Assembly: GCA_002862435.1 (NCBI GenBank)
Contig: PKDC01000050.1
Coordinates: 1-50,699 of the forward strand
Reading direction: 5' to 3'
Source: Pseudomonadota bacterium
Lineage (GTDB): Bacteria > Pseudomonadota > Gammaproteobacteria > UBA5335
Length of the DNA: 50,699 nt
The translations under genes and the position numbers were made by a program. The notes beneath the pieces were generated by a model. That model worked only from the letters and a program-made list of their open reading frames with translations. It was not told the origin of the DNA and made no database searches. Below are positions 8,894-16,023 of this stretch, piece by piece (the stretch's first letter is position 1; every line of letters begins with the position of its first letter).

Positions 8894-9232
8894 TCAACCG
8901 GCGGCGCGAGCCCAGCTGGGTGCTTGCCAAGCGTAAGTGCGGCGAGGTGGGGCGGGCACGACGGGCGGGATCAGATCTTCACGACCGCAGGCGGCGGCGA
9001 TAGCTCTCTGCCGCTGGAGCACCCAACGAGCGGCCCAGCTCCTACCGTATTCCGCCCGTCGCACCGCCACTTGATGCAGGCCTATGCCGGGTGCTTCCAG
9101 CAAGGTATCCACTCGCCAGCCCGACCCGACCGGAGCCACCTTCACTAGCGGGTGTGAATCAAGGAAGAGCGTAAACTCATCCCGATCTTCCTGCCAGCGG
9201 AAATCCGGTGGCAGCTTGTTGCTGACGGTCAT
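8894..9232 (-). CDS. Small hypothetical protein, paralogue of the one at 9926-10219
   Basis: The 112-residue protein begins MTVSNKLPPDFRWQEDRDEF. It shares a pattern with the 97-residue protein at 9926-10219: an N-terminal F-W-E/D-R segment, a VPLAQVEP/HPLVKVAP strand, a VDTLL/VVRTL strand, and a ...RW.....AIAAACG C-terminal helix. This fold-like pattern suggests one small domain duplicated on both sides of the DNA glycosylase gene. There are no membrane segments. The start at 9232 gives the best match to the paralogue. The Arg/Pro-rich C-terminus (VPAPPRRTYAWQAPSWARAA) looks disordered. Function unknown; the neighbourhood suggests a DNA-repair or nucleic-acid context, which is only inference. 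Confidence 0.6.
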   Translation of the reverse strand: MTVSNKLPPDFRWQEDRDEFTLFLDSHPLVKVAPVGSGWRVDTLLEAPGIGLHQVAVRRAEYGRSWAARWVLQRQRAIAAACGREDLIPPVVPAPPRRTYAWQAPSWARAAG

Positions 9233-9320
9233 GACAGTCTCCGTGAGGTAGGCTGTAAGAACGTGGAGCATTGCCCGTGGATGTGGCGTCAACGTCAGGC
9301 GCGGCGGTGGTTGAGAGACA

Positions 9321-9926
9321 TCACGTGCGACGCTGATAAGCGGCGCGCACCTTGGAGACATGCAAGTTGCCCGGCACATGCCAGCGCCATGGATGCTCCA
9401 CGCCTTTGGATATGCCAATGCGCGGCGTCGCGGCCGGGGTAACCGGCGGCGGAACGCCATCATCCATTAACCAGATACCGTGATCGCGAGCAACAAGATC
9501 CGCACCATTGAGTTCGCCTGTGATACCTAGCGCCTGCGCCAGGCGCCCTGGGCCGCTTCCCAATTCTCGATCGCCTCGCAGGTGGCCACGAGCCTGGCGA
9601 ATCGCATCCACGCACTGAACCGGCTCAATGGCACGCAACAGTACGCCCACCCCCTCTCCGACACCTCCGCACACCGTATTGGCGCACCAGTGGATCCCAT
9701 AGCTGAAGTACACGTACAGATGGCCCGCCGGCCCGAACATGGTGGCGTTGCGTTGCGTTTTCCCCCGGTAGGTGTGCGCAGCGGGGTCAGCGGCCCCACA
9801 GTAAGCCTCCACTTCCACGATACGGCCTGCGCGGCCGTCAGCGACCACGACCAGTTTATTAAGCAGGGCAGGGGCGACCACGCGAGGATCACGTTGATAG
9901 AAATCCCGGGGCAACGGCACGCCCAT
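9321..9926 (-). CDS. mpg: 3-methyladenine DNA glycosylase (AAG/MPG family)
   Basis: The 201-residue enzyme removes alkylated or deaminated purines (3-methyladenine, hypoxanthine) from DNA by base excision. Family markers are clear: the N-terminal LPRDFYQRDPRVVAPALLNK, the catalytic segment IVEVEAYCGAADPAAHTYRG with the general-base Glu, the intercalating region RNATMFGPAGHLYVYFSYG, and GSGPGRLAQALGI. The ATG at 9926-9924 overlaps by one base the stop codon (TAA) of the upstream small gene, pointing to translational coupling. Codons further upstream in this frame are shadow sequence of that gene. Length is normal for bacterial members. Confidence 0.88.
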   Translation of the reverse strand: MGVPLPRDFYQRDPRVVAPALLNKLVVVADGRAGRIVEVEAYCGAADPAAHTYRGKTQRNATMFGPAGHLYVYFSYGIHWCANTVCGGVGEGVGVLLRAIEPVQCVDAIRQARGHLRGDRELGSGPGRLAQALGITGELNGADLVARDHGIWLMDDGVPPPVTPAATPRIGISKGVEHPWRWHVPGNLHVSKVRAAYQRRT

Positions 9927-10219
9927 TACGACCCCGAGAACGACGCTGTCGCGGGATGGGCCGCGATCACTGCGGCGATCTCCTGCTGATGACACCGCGC
10001 CCAGCGCGTGAGCCAGGCCTTTCCGCGCTGCAGGGAGGGGACGGCAATACGCGAAGGAGGATCGCCCATGGGCGCGAGCTGATGCGTCAGGGTTCGCACC
10101 ACCCATGCGTGACCCGCCGGCTCAACCTGTGCCAAAGGCACGTGGTCCATCGTGAGCACCACGCGGGCGCCCTCGTCGCGCCAGGTGAATTTGGCGGGCA
10201 GTGGAGTGTCGCCTGTCAC
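9926..10219 (-). CDS. Small hypothetical protein coupled to the glycosylase gene
   Basis: The 97-residue protein starts at a GTG (10219-10217) preceded by a TAGGAAA ribosome-binding site about seven bases upstream. It reads MTGDTPLPAKFTWRDEGARV and ends in a helix (GKAWLTRWARCHQQEIAAVI). Its stop overlaps the start of the glycosylase gene, so it is first in a two-gene operon. It resembles the protein at 8894-9232 on the far side of the glycosylase. No known motif or membrane segment was recognised. Its function is unknown; coupling to a DNA-repair enzyme hints at a related role. Confidence 0.6.
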   Translation of the reverse strand: MTGDTPLPAKFTWRDEGARVVLTMDHVPLAQVEPAGHAWVVRTLTHQLAPMGDPPSRIAVPSLQRGKAWLTRWARCHQQEIAAVIAAHPATASFSGS

Positions 10220-10442
10220 CGATGAGTTTCCTAAGCGAGATTCACGGCCACGCTAGGGATGCACGCGTGGACACGTCGTCAACTGACCATGTCCCTGAAA
10301 TGCGACCTTCTGAGGTAGCACCGTTTAAGCCTCCGCAAGTTATCTGCGTCGACGTTGTCTTCACTTCGATCAAAGACCAGAAGCATTGCCAAACGAACAC
10401 AAACCGCTTGTAGATAACCCAAATACTGCTTGCTACATCATT

Positions 10443-10976
10443 TTATAGCGTCTTGATAGTTTCGCCGCCGGCGTTGGTCAGGGCATCACTGGCGCGGTCG
10501 CGTTGGTCGGTATCCATGGCATGTACGATGACCGCTGAGCGGCCGTCACGCAGCGCGCTCTTGACCGCGTTCACGTAGGGCGAGTGATCCGGGCGCAATG
10601 TGACGAGCCCCCCGAGCATGGCACCGAAGACGCCGAAGAAGGCGACGATCACCACGGCCGAGAGGACCGGGGAGTTGACTACCGCGGCAATACCAGCGCC
10701 GCGTAACAGGCCGTAAGCCAAAATCCCGACCACCAGCCCAGCGAAGGCCATCTTGTAGTGTGCAATCAACATGGTTCGGAAAATGCCGTGGCTTTCTGGC
10801 TCCAATTGCCTACCGAGGTGCGCATCGCCTGGCGTGACGACCCGCACTCGACCAGGTGTGAGATGTAAGTCACCCGTCAGTCGCGCGGCCGCATTGCGCG
10901 CGCCCGTCGCATCGCGAAAAATTGCCGCGACTTTGCTGTCGGAAACTTCGCCGGTCAGCGGGGAGAAAATACTCAT
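10443..10976 (-). CDS. Membrane protein with glycine-zipper pair, stress-type
   Basis: The 177-residue protein has a soluble N-terminal part (VAAIFRDATGARNAAARL, residues 16-33, like the start of the general-stress-protein-17M/DUF1269 fold). Two Gly-rich membrane helices follow (MAFAGLVVGILAYGLLRGAG and VVIVAFFGVFGAMLGGLVTL). A C-terminal alpha/beta piece (AVKSALRDGRSAVIVHAMD) completes the fold. The ATG at 10976 is the first good start. Related proteins are often induced by envelope or oxidative stress, but no biochemical role is established. It stands alone between intergenic gaps and next to a broken ferritin-like gene. Confidence 0.65.
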   Translation of the reverse strand: MSIFSPLTGEVSDSKVAAIFRDATGARNAAARLTGDLHLTPGRVRVVTPGDAHLGRQLEPESHGIFRTMLIAHYKMAFAGLVVGILAYGLLRGAGIAAVVNSPVLSAVVIVAFFGVFGAMLGGLVTLRPDHSPYVNAVKSALRDGRSAVIVHAMDTDQRDRASDALTNAGGETIKTL

Positions 10977-11018
10977 GGCCTGCTCCGTTTCGGTAAACCG
11001 ACGCTAGGCGGTAGGACG

Positions 11019-11593
11019 TCAATTCGATGTGAATCCGGCAATGGTCTCAACTTGGGGGCTGGGCATCGGCAGAACACGCGCGGGAGCCGCACGCGATGCG
11101 CCGACCGCGGTATCCGCGTCGCGAATTGCCTCCGGCGGCGGCGACACAGCATGATCAGGCGCCGGATCCACAACGCTCGCCCCAGTCCATGGGGTGGTAG
11201 AGGTGGTGGCCTTCGTTCTGCGCCACAGCATCGAAGACGGCTTTGAGCCTTGCCGCTCGGGTCGCCGGCGTCTGCGATCTTGCACGGTTCTCAATTCTGG
11301 CAGCACTTAGTTTCCGCGAGCCCCATGCGTTCGGCCGTCCCCGTTACGCGGCCGCAGGATGCGCATTCGCAATGGCCTCTCGATGGCGGCCATCTGCGAC
11401 ACGCCATGGTGGATGACCACCTCCCGTTCCGTGCGGGTCGCCTCGATGTCCATCCCTATGACCTCAAACACGCGCGTGAGCACATATTTGTGGGTGCCGC
11501 TCTCCTCGCATACACCTTGAAGCCGACGCGCTCGGTTTCCACGGCTTGCAGCAGCAGTTCCTGCACTTAGGTGTTGTTGGGCAAGTTTGCCAT
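11019..11593 (-). pseudogene. Ferritin-like domain protein, broken
   Basis: Pieces of a ferritin-like protein appear in several minus-strand frames. The start (MANLPNNT at 11593) is followed at once by a stop codon and then VQELLLQAVETERVGFKVY. After a frameshift and an internal loss come THKYVLTRVFEVIGMDIEAT and EREVVIHHGVSQMAAIE. Further down are FDAVAQNEGHHLYHPMDWG and, in another frame, SPPPEAIRDADTAVGASRAA. In order, these match the helices and the PPPEE...TAIGAAR tail I know from ferritin-like stress proteins near catalase/YciF-type genes. At least three shifts and one stop exclude a functional product. The family assignment rests on pattern memory, so moderate confidence. Confidence 0.68.
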
Positions 11594-11763
11594 TGTAGGT
11601 GACGTCCGCAGGGGGGGCTCTTTATCGACATAGGCCTGTTATGGTCGTGCAGCTTGGCTCCCGATCACGAGATCTTGATGAGTGTCGGGCCAGCGTCTAG
11701 CATCCGGCACGCGCAGGAAATTGCACACGCAGATTAATCGTCTAGTACAAAATGGAGGGCAGG

Positions 11764-12459
11764 ATGGGACATCCGTTGCTGCGTCATAGCCCACATGGCA
11801 CATCGTGGCATTGGGCTGAGCAGCTTGCGTCATTGCCATCGAGGGAGGAGCTGCAGATACCAAAAGGCGCGTCTCTCCTGCAATCGCGTGAACTCTCCCT
11901 TCGCAGCCATATCGTGGTTCAGGGCGCCCTGAAATCCTCGGTCCTAAGCGCAGGTGGCGACGAAACAACACTTGCGTTCCATTTTCCCAGCGAATTGGTT
12001 GCACTTCCCAATTCAAGTGCGGGATCGGGCTGCCTGGAGATCGTTGCGCTGGCGGATACACGCGTCTGCGCATTCTCGCTGGACGATCTGATGGCGGACC
12101 CACGCATTCTGCGTACGGTCAGGTCGAGGGTGATGCACGCCCTCCTGCAGCGCGTGCACGACGATTCGGACCACATCGCCTCGATGACGCGTCCACGGGC
12201 AGTGGATCGCGTCGGCATGTTCCTGGTAAGCCTGCACGATCGCACGGCGCGCTCCGAGCGGGTGCCAGATTGGCTTATGTTGCCCATGAGTCGCATGGAC
12301 ATCGCCAACTATCTAGGTCTGGTAATCGAGACGGTGAGTCGAAGTTTCACGAAATTGGCGGCATCCGGCATGATCGCCGTCGAGGGCCGAGGGGTACGCT
12401 ACCTAGACCTTCCTCGTCTTCGACGCATGTGCGAGGGTGGTGCACGAGACATGGCGTGA
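11764..12459 (+). CDS. Crp/Fnr-family regulator without Fe-S cysteines
   Basis: The 231-residue protein has an N-terminal cyclic-nucleotide-binding-type beta-barrel (GASLLQSRELSLRSHIVVQG, FHFPSELVALPN, LADTRVCAFSLDDL), a dimerisation helix, and a C-terminal winged helix with the Fnr-type recognition sequence IANYLGLVIETVSRSFTKL. The N-terminal cysteine cluster of Fnr is absent, so it should not sense oxygen through a [4Fe-4S] cluster. The E-xx-SR motif predicts an FNR-like half-site. I chose ATG 11764 because GGAGGG lies five bases upstream. The ATG at 11752 is inside that ribosome-binding site. Possible targets include norB, but no site was seen there. Confidence 0.82.
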   Translation: MGHPLLRHSPHGTSWHWAEQLASLPSREELQIPKGASLLQSRELSLRSHIVVQGALKSSVLSAGGDETTLAFHFPSELVALPNSSAGSGCLEIVALADTRVCAFSLDDLMADPRILRTVRSRVMHALLQRVHDDSDHIASMTRPRAVDRVGMFLVSLHDRTARSERVPDWLMLPMSRMDIANYLGLVIETVSRSFTKLAASGMIAVEGRGVRYLDLPRLRRMCEGGARDMA

Positions 12460-12845
12460 GCATGCAAACGCCTCACCACGTGATGATCATGACGATACCG
12501 TGGGCTACTCTTGATGGCAAAGCCCCGCCGAAGCAATTCGTCTTTGACGACGTGGTAGACCTTTTCGAGCGTCTCAATGGAGAAGCTGATCGGAGTCTGT
12601 TCCCTCCCCAGTTCTGAGGCTGAATCGGCTTCATGTGGATCGCTGGCACTATTGCGGAAGTGCCGCCAACTTGCCTGGCGCAAGGAAGATCACCTTGACC
12701 GAGCCGGAGTTTGATCTATATAACTATTTCATCCTGGCCAAGCGCCTGCTGGCAGGCCTGCTTAGGGTGCGCCCTCTCTAAGGCTATTTTGCTTATGCCC
12801 TACACTAGACGATGAGCGCGCCTGGCGTTCGTACAAGAGATTTTA
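12460..12845. other. Stretch without an assignable gene; probable gene remnant
   Basis: This 386-base stretch separates the Crp/Fnr gene from the H-NS-like gene. A plus-strand frame at about 12618-12782 reads like protein (RLHVDRWHYCGSAANLPGAR, then ITLTEPEFDLYNYFILAKRL and a stop) but lacks a convincing start. An upstream frame near 12490-12617 (PKQFVFDDVVDLFERLNGEA) ends at 12617. These may be parts of one frameshifted gene. I cannot name the family. This gap is also the left edge of the island-like region. Confidence 0.3.
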
Positions 12846-13241
12846 ATGAGCAAGCCGACCTTGGACTCCATCGCCTCTGCCAAAGCCCAGCTTGAGGAAG
12901 AACTGCGAAAGCTGGAAGAGCAAGAAGTGCAGCTGCGCCAGCAGCAATCCAGCGATGCCTACGCCGAGGTGATGAGTCTGCTGGCCCAGTACGGAGCGTT
13001 GTTCACGGCCAAGCAAAAAGTCGACATCGTTACCGCGGCTGGATCCGCCAGCCCCGGCCGCGCGAAAAAGGCGGCGCCGAGCAAGGACATTGCGCCCAAG
13101 TACTGGTTGCCACATTCCGGCGAAACCTGGACCGGTCGCGGTCGCCCCCCGCGGGCCTTTACGGCTTGGGAGGGCACGGCCGCCTACAAGGAATGGAAGG
13201 CACGCCATCCCAACGAGAAATTTCCCAAGTTCCCCGGCTAA
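12846..13241 (+). CDS. H-NS family nucleoid protein
   Basis: The 131-residue protein has an N-terminal coiled coil rich in Glu/Gln (AQLEEELRKLEEQEVQLRQQ), a linker with Ala/Lys, and the C-terminal H-NS DNA-binding signature (KYWLPHSGETWTGRGRPPRA) carrying the GRGRPPR AT-hook-like loop. H-NS proteins bridge AT-rich foreign DNA and silence it. The start has AAGAGA upstream. It is the first intact gene of the island-like segment, and island-borne H-NS proteins commonly limit the cost of acquired DNA. It is alone, with the next small gene about 70 bases downstream. Confidence 0.88.
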   Translation: MSKPTLDSIASAKAQLEEELRKLEEQEVQLRQQQSSDAYAEVMSLLAQYGALFTAKQKVDIVTAAGSASPGRAKKAAPSKDIAPKYWLPHSGETWTGRGRPPRAFTAWEGTAAYKEWKARHPNEKFPKFPG

Positions 13242-13312
13242 AGCAGGGGGCTTGAAACTGATCGGCCGCTGTTTTTAGAATTTGCGGGGGAGGCGGTTCT
13301 GGCCAGTGAATC

Positions 13313-13537
13313 ATGAAAACGATCGTCGATAACGGGGCGGCGCTGGAGCTCAGCTCCGAGCAAAAGCGAACCAACTTTGACATCGCCTACTGGCAGGCGC
13401 GCTACAGCTTTGCCACTGGAGCCGGGTCCGCCCGGTTCCATGGGATCACGGTGGGATTCCACCCTTCCGAAGAGGCCGCCGAACGCGCTGCGTTGAGCGA
13501 GGCGCGCGAACAGGGATGGGGCCGGCGCCCTGATTAG
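13313..13537 (+). CDS. Small hypothetical protein
   Basis: The 74-residue protein starts MKTIVDNGAALELSSEQKRT. It contains aromatic, strand-like segments (FDIAYWQARYSF, ARFHGITVGFHP) and an Ala/Glu-rich final helix (EEAAERAALSEAREQGWG). No family was recognised. It follows the H-NS-like gene on the same strand and ends with a four-base overlap against the convergent gene at 13534. The protein-like composition and tight packing support a real gene. No function can be inferred. Confidence 0.5.
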   Translation: MKTIVDNGAALELSSEQKRTNFDIAYWQARYSFATGAGSARFHGITVGFHPSEEAAERAALSEAREQGWGRRPD

Positions 13538-14334
13538 CGGGTGGCTCGCCCTTGTTGCACACCCTCCATTATCGACTCTAGCGTAGGCGGTGCTATCCAG
13601 TATTGGTCCCCTAGCGCCGTGGCAATGGTGGTGAACACGCGCGTCAGGGCGCTATCGGGTAACGAGTGTGAGGGCGAGAAGCACAGCTTGCCCTCGTAGG
13701 AGCCTTGCGCCAGTTTCAATCGCCGCGGCAGCTCGCTGGCCAGGGTGTATTTGAGTATCTCAGCATTGCCGGGGTACTGCAGGCAGACCGAGGCCATGCT
13801 GCGGACCGTCGCCCAGCACGCATAGCGCCAGTGGCCCAAGCCGTAGCGGGCATCGTTGGGCTCCAGTAGCGCGCTCAGGCCTGCCAGATAAACGTCGCTA
13901 AAGTGATGGATGCGCAGTTGGTGTTGCAGGTAGGCATGGATTTCCTGGGGCAGCAGTTCCTGCCACACCCGCAGCCAGGTGGTAGCCAAGGCGCTTTCGT
14001 GCGCTTGGGTGGCCAAGTACGTCCGCAGCTGCTCCTCTACCTCTTCCAGCGGCGCATACGACCAGGTATAGGTCCAGGTCTGCTTTTCCCCACCGACCAC
14101 GGGGAAACCATCGCACTGTCCGGGCAGATCCACCCGGATCAGTCCGAGCGTTCCCAGCACCGTGAGCACGGACTGCGTGCCCTCGACCGTGGGTGCCAAC
14201 CGCATAGGGGAGTGGTGAGCTTGGATTAAGGCAAGCAGGTAGAGCGCGCCCCGGCCGCCGAGGTGGATGACGTCTGGAATGAGCGGCGCATCCGGACGCG
14301 GCGGGACGGCACGAACCGGCTTTGTTCTTTTCAT
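13534..14334 (-). CDS. Uncharacterised protein, copy A of the duplicated divergent pair
   Basis: The 266-residue protein has no signal peptide or membrane helix. It aligns by eye with the 252-residue protein at 34400-35158. Shared points are RG.L.L.AL near residue 30, W.EL...E...YL..QL..HHF near 140, GHWRYACWATVRSMASV (copy B: RWRYCCWAAVRQGASV) near 185, and a C-terminal YW before the end. Each copy lies head-to-head with an XRE repressor whose promoter region carries the same 15-bp palindrome. Overall identity looks low (perhaps a quarter to a third), so the pair is old, not a recent duplication. No catalytic motif is evident. It may be a maintenance, regulatory or defence protein under XRE control; this is inference. 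Confidence 0.7.
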   Translation of the reverse strand: MKRTKPVRAVPPRPDAPLIPDVIHLGGRGALYLLALIQAHHSPMRLAPTVEGTQSVLTVLGTLGLIRVDLPGQCDGFPVVGGEKQTWTYTWSYAPLEEVEEQLRTYLATQAHESALATTWLRVWQELLPQEIHAYLQHQLRIHHFSDVYLAGLSALLEPNDARYGLGHWRYACWATVRSMASVCLQYPGNAEILKYTLASELPRRLKLAQGSYEGKLCFSPSHSLPDSALTRVFTTIATALGDQYWIAPPTLESIMEGVQQGRATR

Positions 14335-14401
14335 GGGTCCAACACACCGGCCGGAAGGGGCGCAGCCCGATGCAGGAGGCCTTCATCGCGTTGCCTACCA
14401 T

Positions 14402-14416
14402 CTAAGAATATCTTAG
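14402..14416. promoter_or_regulatory. Palindromic operator, copy A
   Basis: CTAAGA-ATA-TCTTAG is a perfect 6-bp inverted repeat with a 3-bp centre. The identical 15 bases occur at 35234-35248 in the equivalent place of copy B, at nearly the same distance (53-54 bases) from the XRE start. It lies between the divergent starts, 67 bases from the copy A protein gene. The likely ligand is the adjacent XRE protein. Confidence 0.7.
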
Positions 14417-14469
14417 TATCCAAGCGTCCGTCACTTCGCCATCCTTATGCCTTCCTTGAGGGGGCGAAA

Positions 14470-14811
14470 GTGACCAGGCGGACGGCAGAACTTCCGGTTT
14501 TCGCGCGGCGTTTGGCGCTGGCGCGGGAAAGAGCCGGGTTATCCCAACGACAGCTCGGCATCCTGGCCGGCTTGGACCCCGCCGTGGCCTCACCGCGTAT
14601 CAACCAGTACGAACGGGGCAAGCATGAGCCCCAGCTCAAGACCGCCAAGCAGCTGGCCGAGGTCTTGGGCGTGCCGGCGGCGTTGCTTTACACCGAAGAC
14701 GAGCTCTTGGCCCAGCTGCTGCTGCAGTGGAACGGGCTTTCCGTGCGCAAGAAGAAGGCATTACTCAAAAGCATCGAGCTGGCCGGCGGCAGTCGGAAAA
14801 CGCCACGCTGA
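14470..14811 (+). CDS. XRE-family repressor, copy A of the duplicated pair
   Basis: The 113-residue protein has an XRE helix-turn-helix at residues about 10-66 (FARRLALARERAGLSQRQLG, RINQYERGKHEPQLKTAKQL) and a short helical tail (EDELLAQLLLQWNGL). The closest relative in the window is the protein at 35303-35629. Both share the stretch ASPRINQYERGKHEP exactly. The GTG start at 14470 has GAGGGGG upstream and matches the position of the GTG in copy B. It is divergent from the uncharacterised gene at 13534-14334 with the palindromic site between them, so it probably represses one or both genes. Confidence 0.8.
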   Translation: MTRRTAELPVFARRLALARERAGLSQRQLGILAGLDPAVASPRINQYERGKHEPQLKTAKQLAEVLGVPAALLYTEDELLAQLLLQWNGLSVRKKKALLKSIELAGGSRKTPR

Positions 14812-14835
14812 CCTAGCAGCACGCGTCCCAGGCCC

Positions 14836-15918
14836 TCAGGCATCGGGCTCCATCAGCGAGGCGGCCGGATTGTGGGCTACATCACCGGCCTGGAAATAGC
14901 CGATCGCCTGAGCCACGGAGCGGTGTTCGCTCAGCGCCATGAGGGCGGGCAGGGCGATGCCCCGGCGAGCGCCTTCGGTAATGAACCCCGAGCGCAGGCT
15001 ATGCCCGCCAAAGTCCCCTTCCAGCCCGGCCTGCACGGCACGCCGCTGCACGATGGCCGCCACGGACTTGGGCGACAGCGCCGGTCCCACACGCTCGCCC
15101 CAGAGGCGGCGGAACAGGGCGCCCTCGGTGATGCCAGCGGCACTTAGCCACGCTTCCATCGCAGCGCCGGCACGACCGAGCACCGGCTTATCTGGCGTGG
15201 CGCTAGCGCCGGGGCCGCTTTGCTGGGTCTTGCTGTGCTCCAGGCGGTAGATGAATGCTGCAGGCCCGACACGGCGCAGGTCTTGCCAGTCGGCGGCGGC
15301 GATCTCGCTGCGCCGACGCCCGCCGCTGGCAAAGCCAAACAGCAGCAGCGCCGCATCGCGCCGTCCCTCGAGCGAGTCGTCACAGGTGGCCAGTAGGGCC
15401 TCAAGTTCGGCACGGGTGATGGCGCTCTTCTTGTGGGGCCGCTCACCGCGTTTGACCGACGCCCGCCGGCCACGTTTGAGCAACTGACGCACGGCCGGTG
15501 CCTCGCACGGGTTGGCCGCCTTGCGGGCCTGGTGGGCTGCCGAGAGCACCGCCACGCGATGCACGACGGTGCTGAGCTTGAAGGCACCGGTCTTCTGCTT
15601 CAGGCCCGCGGCCACGAGCTGGGCGTCCAACGTGGGCGGCAACTCCCATACCAATCCTGTCTTGCCGCGGCGGGCCAGATGGTCGACGACGAACTGGACC
15701 ACGGCGGGCTCCGGGACGGGCAGGGCAATGGGCTGGCCAAAGCGGCCTTGGAACCAGGCAGCCCAGTAGCGCAGGGCGCTGGCGTAGCTGCGCGTGGTGT
15801 TGAGCGCGGCCGCTTCGGCCAGCAGCTCCTGCACCGCCTGGCGGGCCTGATGGGCGAGCCGATCAGGGGCCAGTAAGGGGGCATCGGCAGGAACGGGGGC
15901 GAGTATGCTAGATTTCAT
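14836..15918 (-). CDS. Tyrosine recombinase, TnpS-like
   Basis: The 360-residue recombinase has an N-terminal SAM-like core-binding domain (ARQAVQELLAEAAALNTTRS, YASALRYWAAWFQG) and a catalytic domain with box I Arg (ASGGRRRSEIAAADW), box II HSLRSG, and the C-terminal ...EHRSVAQAIGYF with the nucleophilic Tyr. It is transcribed away from the KfrA-like gene at 16024, with a 33-bp dyad between their starts. This arrangement matches the tnpS/res/tnpT cointegrate-resolution systems of Tn4651-type Tn3-family transposons. No Tn3 transposase was found in the window, so it may be a residual module or a stand-alone element. An ordinary integrase role is the alternative. Confidence 0.82.
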   Translation of the reverse strand: MKSSILAPVPADAPLLAPDRLAHQARQAVQELLAEAAALNTTRSYASALRYWAAWFQGRFGQPIALPVPEPAVVQFVVDHLARRGKTGLVWELPPTLDAQLVAAGLKQKTGAFKLSTVVHRVAVLSAAHQARKAANPCEAPAVRQLLKRGRRASVKRGERPHKKSAITRAELEALLATCDDSLEGRRDAALLLFGFASGGRRRSEIAAADWQDLRRVGPAAFIYRLEHSKTQQSGPGASATPDKPVLGRAGAAMEAWLSAAGITEGALFRRLWGERVGPALSPKSVAAIVQRRAVQAGLEGDFGGHSLRSGFITEGARRGIALPALMALSEHRSVAQAIGYFQAGDVAHNPAASLMEPDA

Positions 15919-15953
15919 ATGTAGTATGTATCTTGCAATACGAAACAGTGATG

Positions 15954-15986
15954 TTACTTCCGATAACTATCCCTTATCGGAAGTAA
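15954..15986. promoter_or_regulatory. 33-bp dyad between recombinase and KfrA-like gene; candidate res core site
   Basis: TTACTTCCGATAA and TTATCGGAAGTAA form a perfect 13-bp inverted repeat separated by seven bases (CTATCCC). Arm and spacer lengths are those of tyrosine-recombinase core sites. The site is in the 105-base gap between the divergent recombinase and KfrA-like genes. It could instead, or also, be an operator for the KfrA-like protein. Confidence 0.65.
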
Positions 15987-16023
15987 AGCACGAACACCCC
16001 TTTACTGGTAGTCGGAGAGCGTC

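Noticed and set aside
10771-11007. Plus-strand frame antisense to the membrane stress-type protein.
   Set aside because: No domain, and it starts inside a gene with clear transmembrane helices.
12270-12617. Open frame overlapping the end of the Crp/Fnr gene.
   Set aside because: Its first half is a shadow of the regulator. Only the part after 12490 might be a remnant and is noted under the gap.
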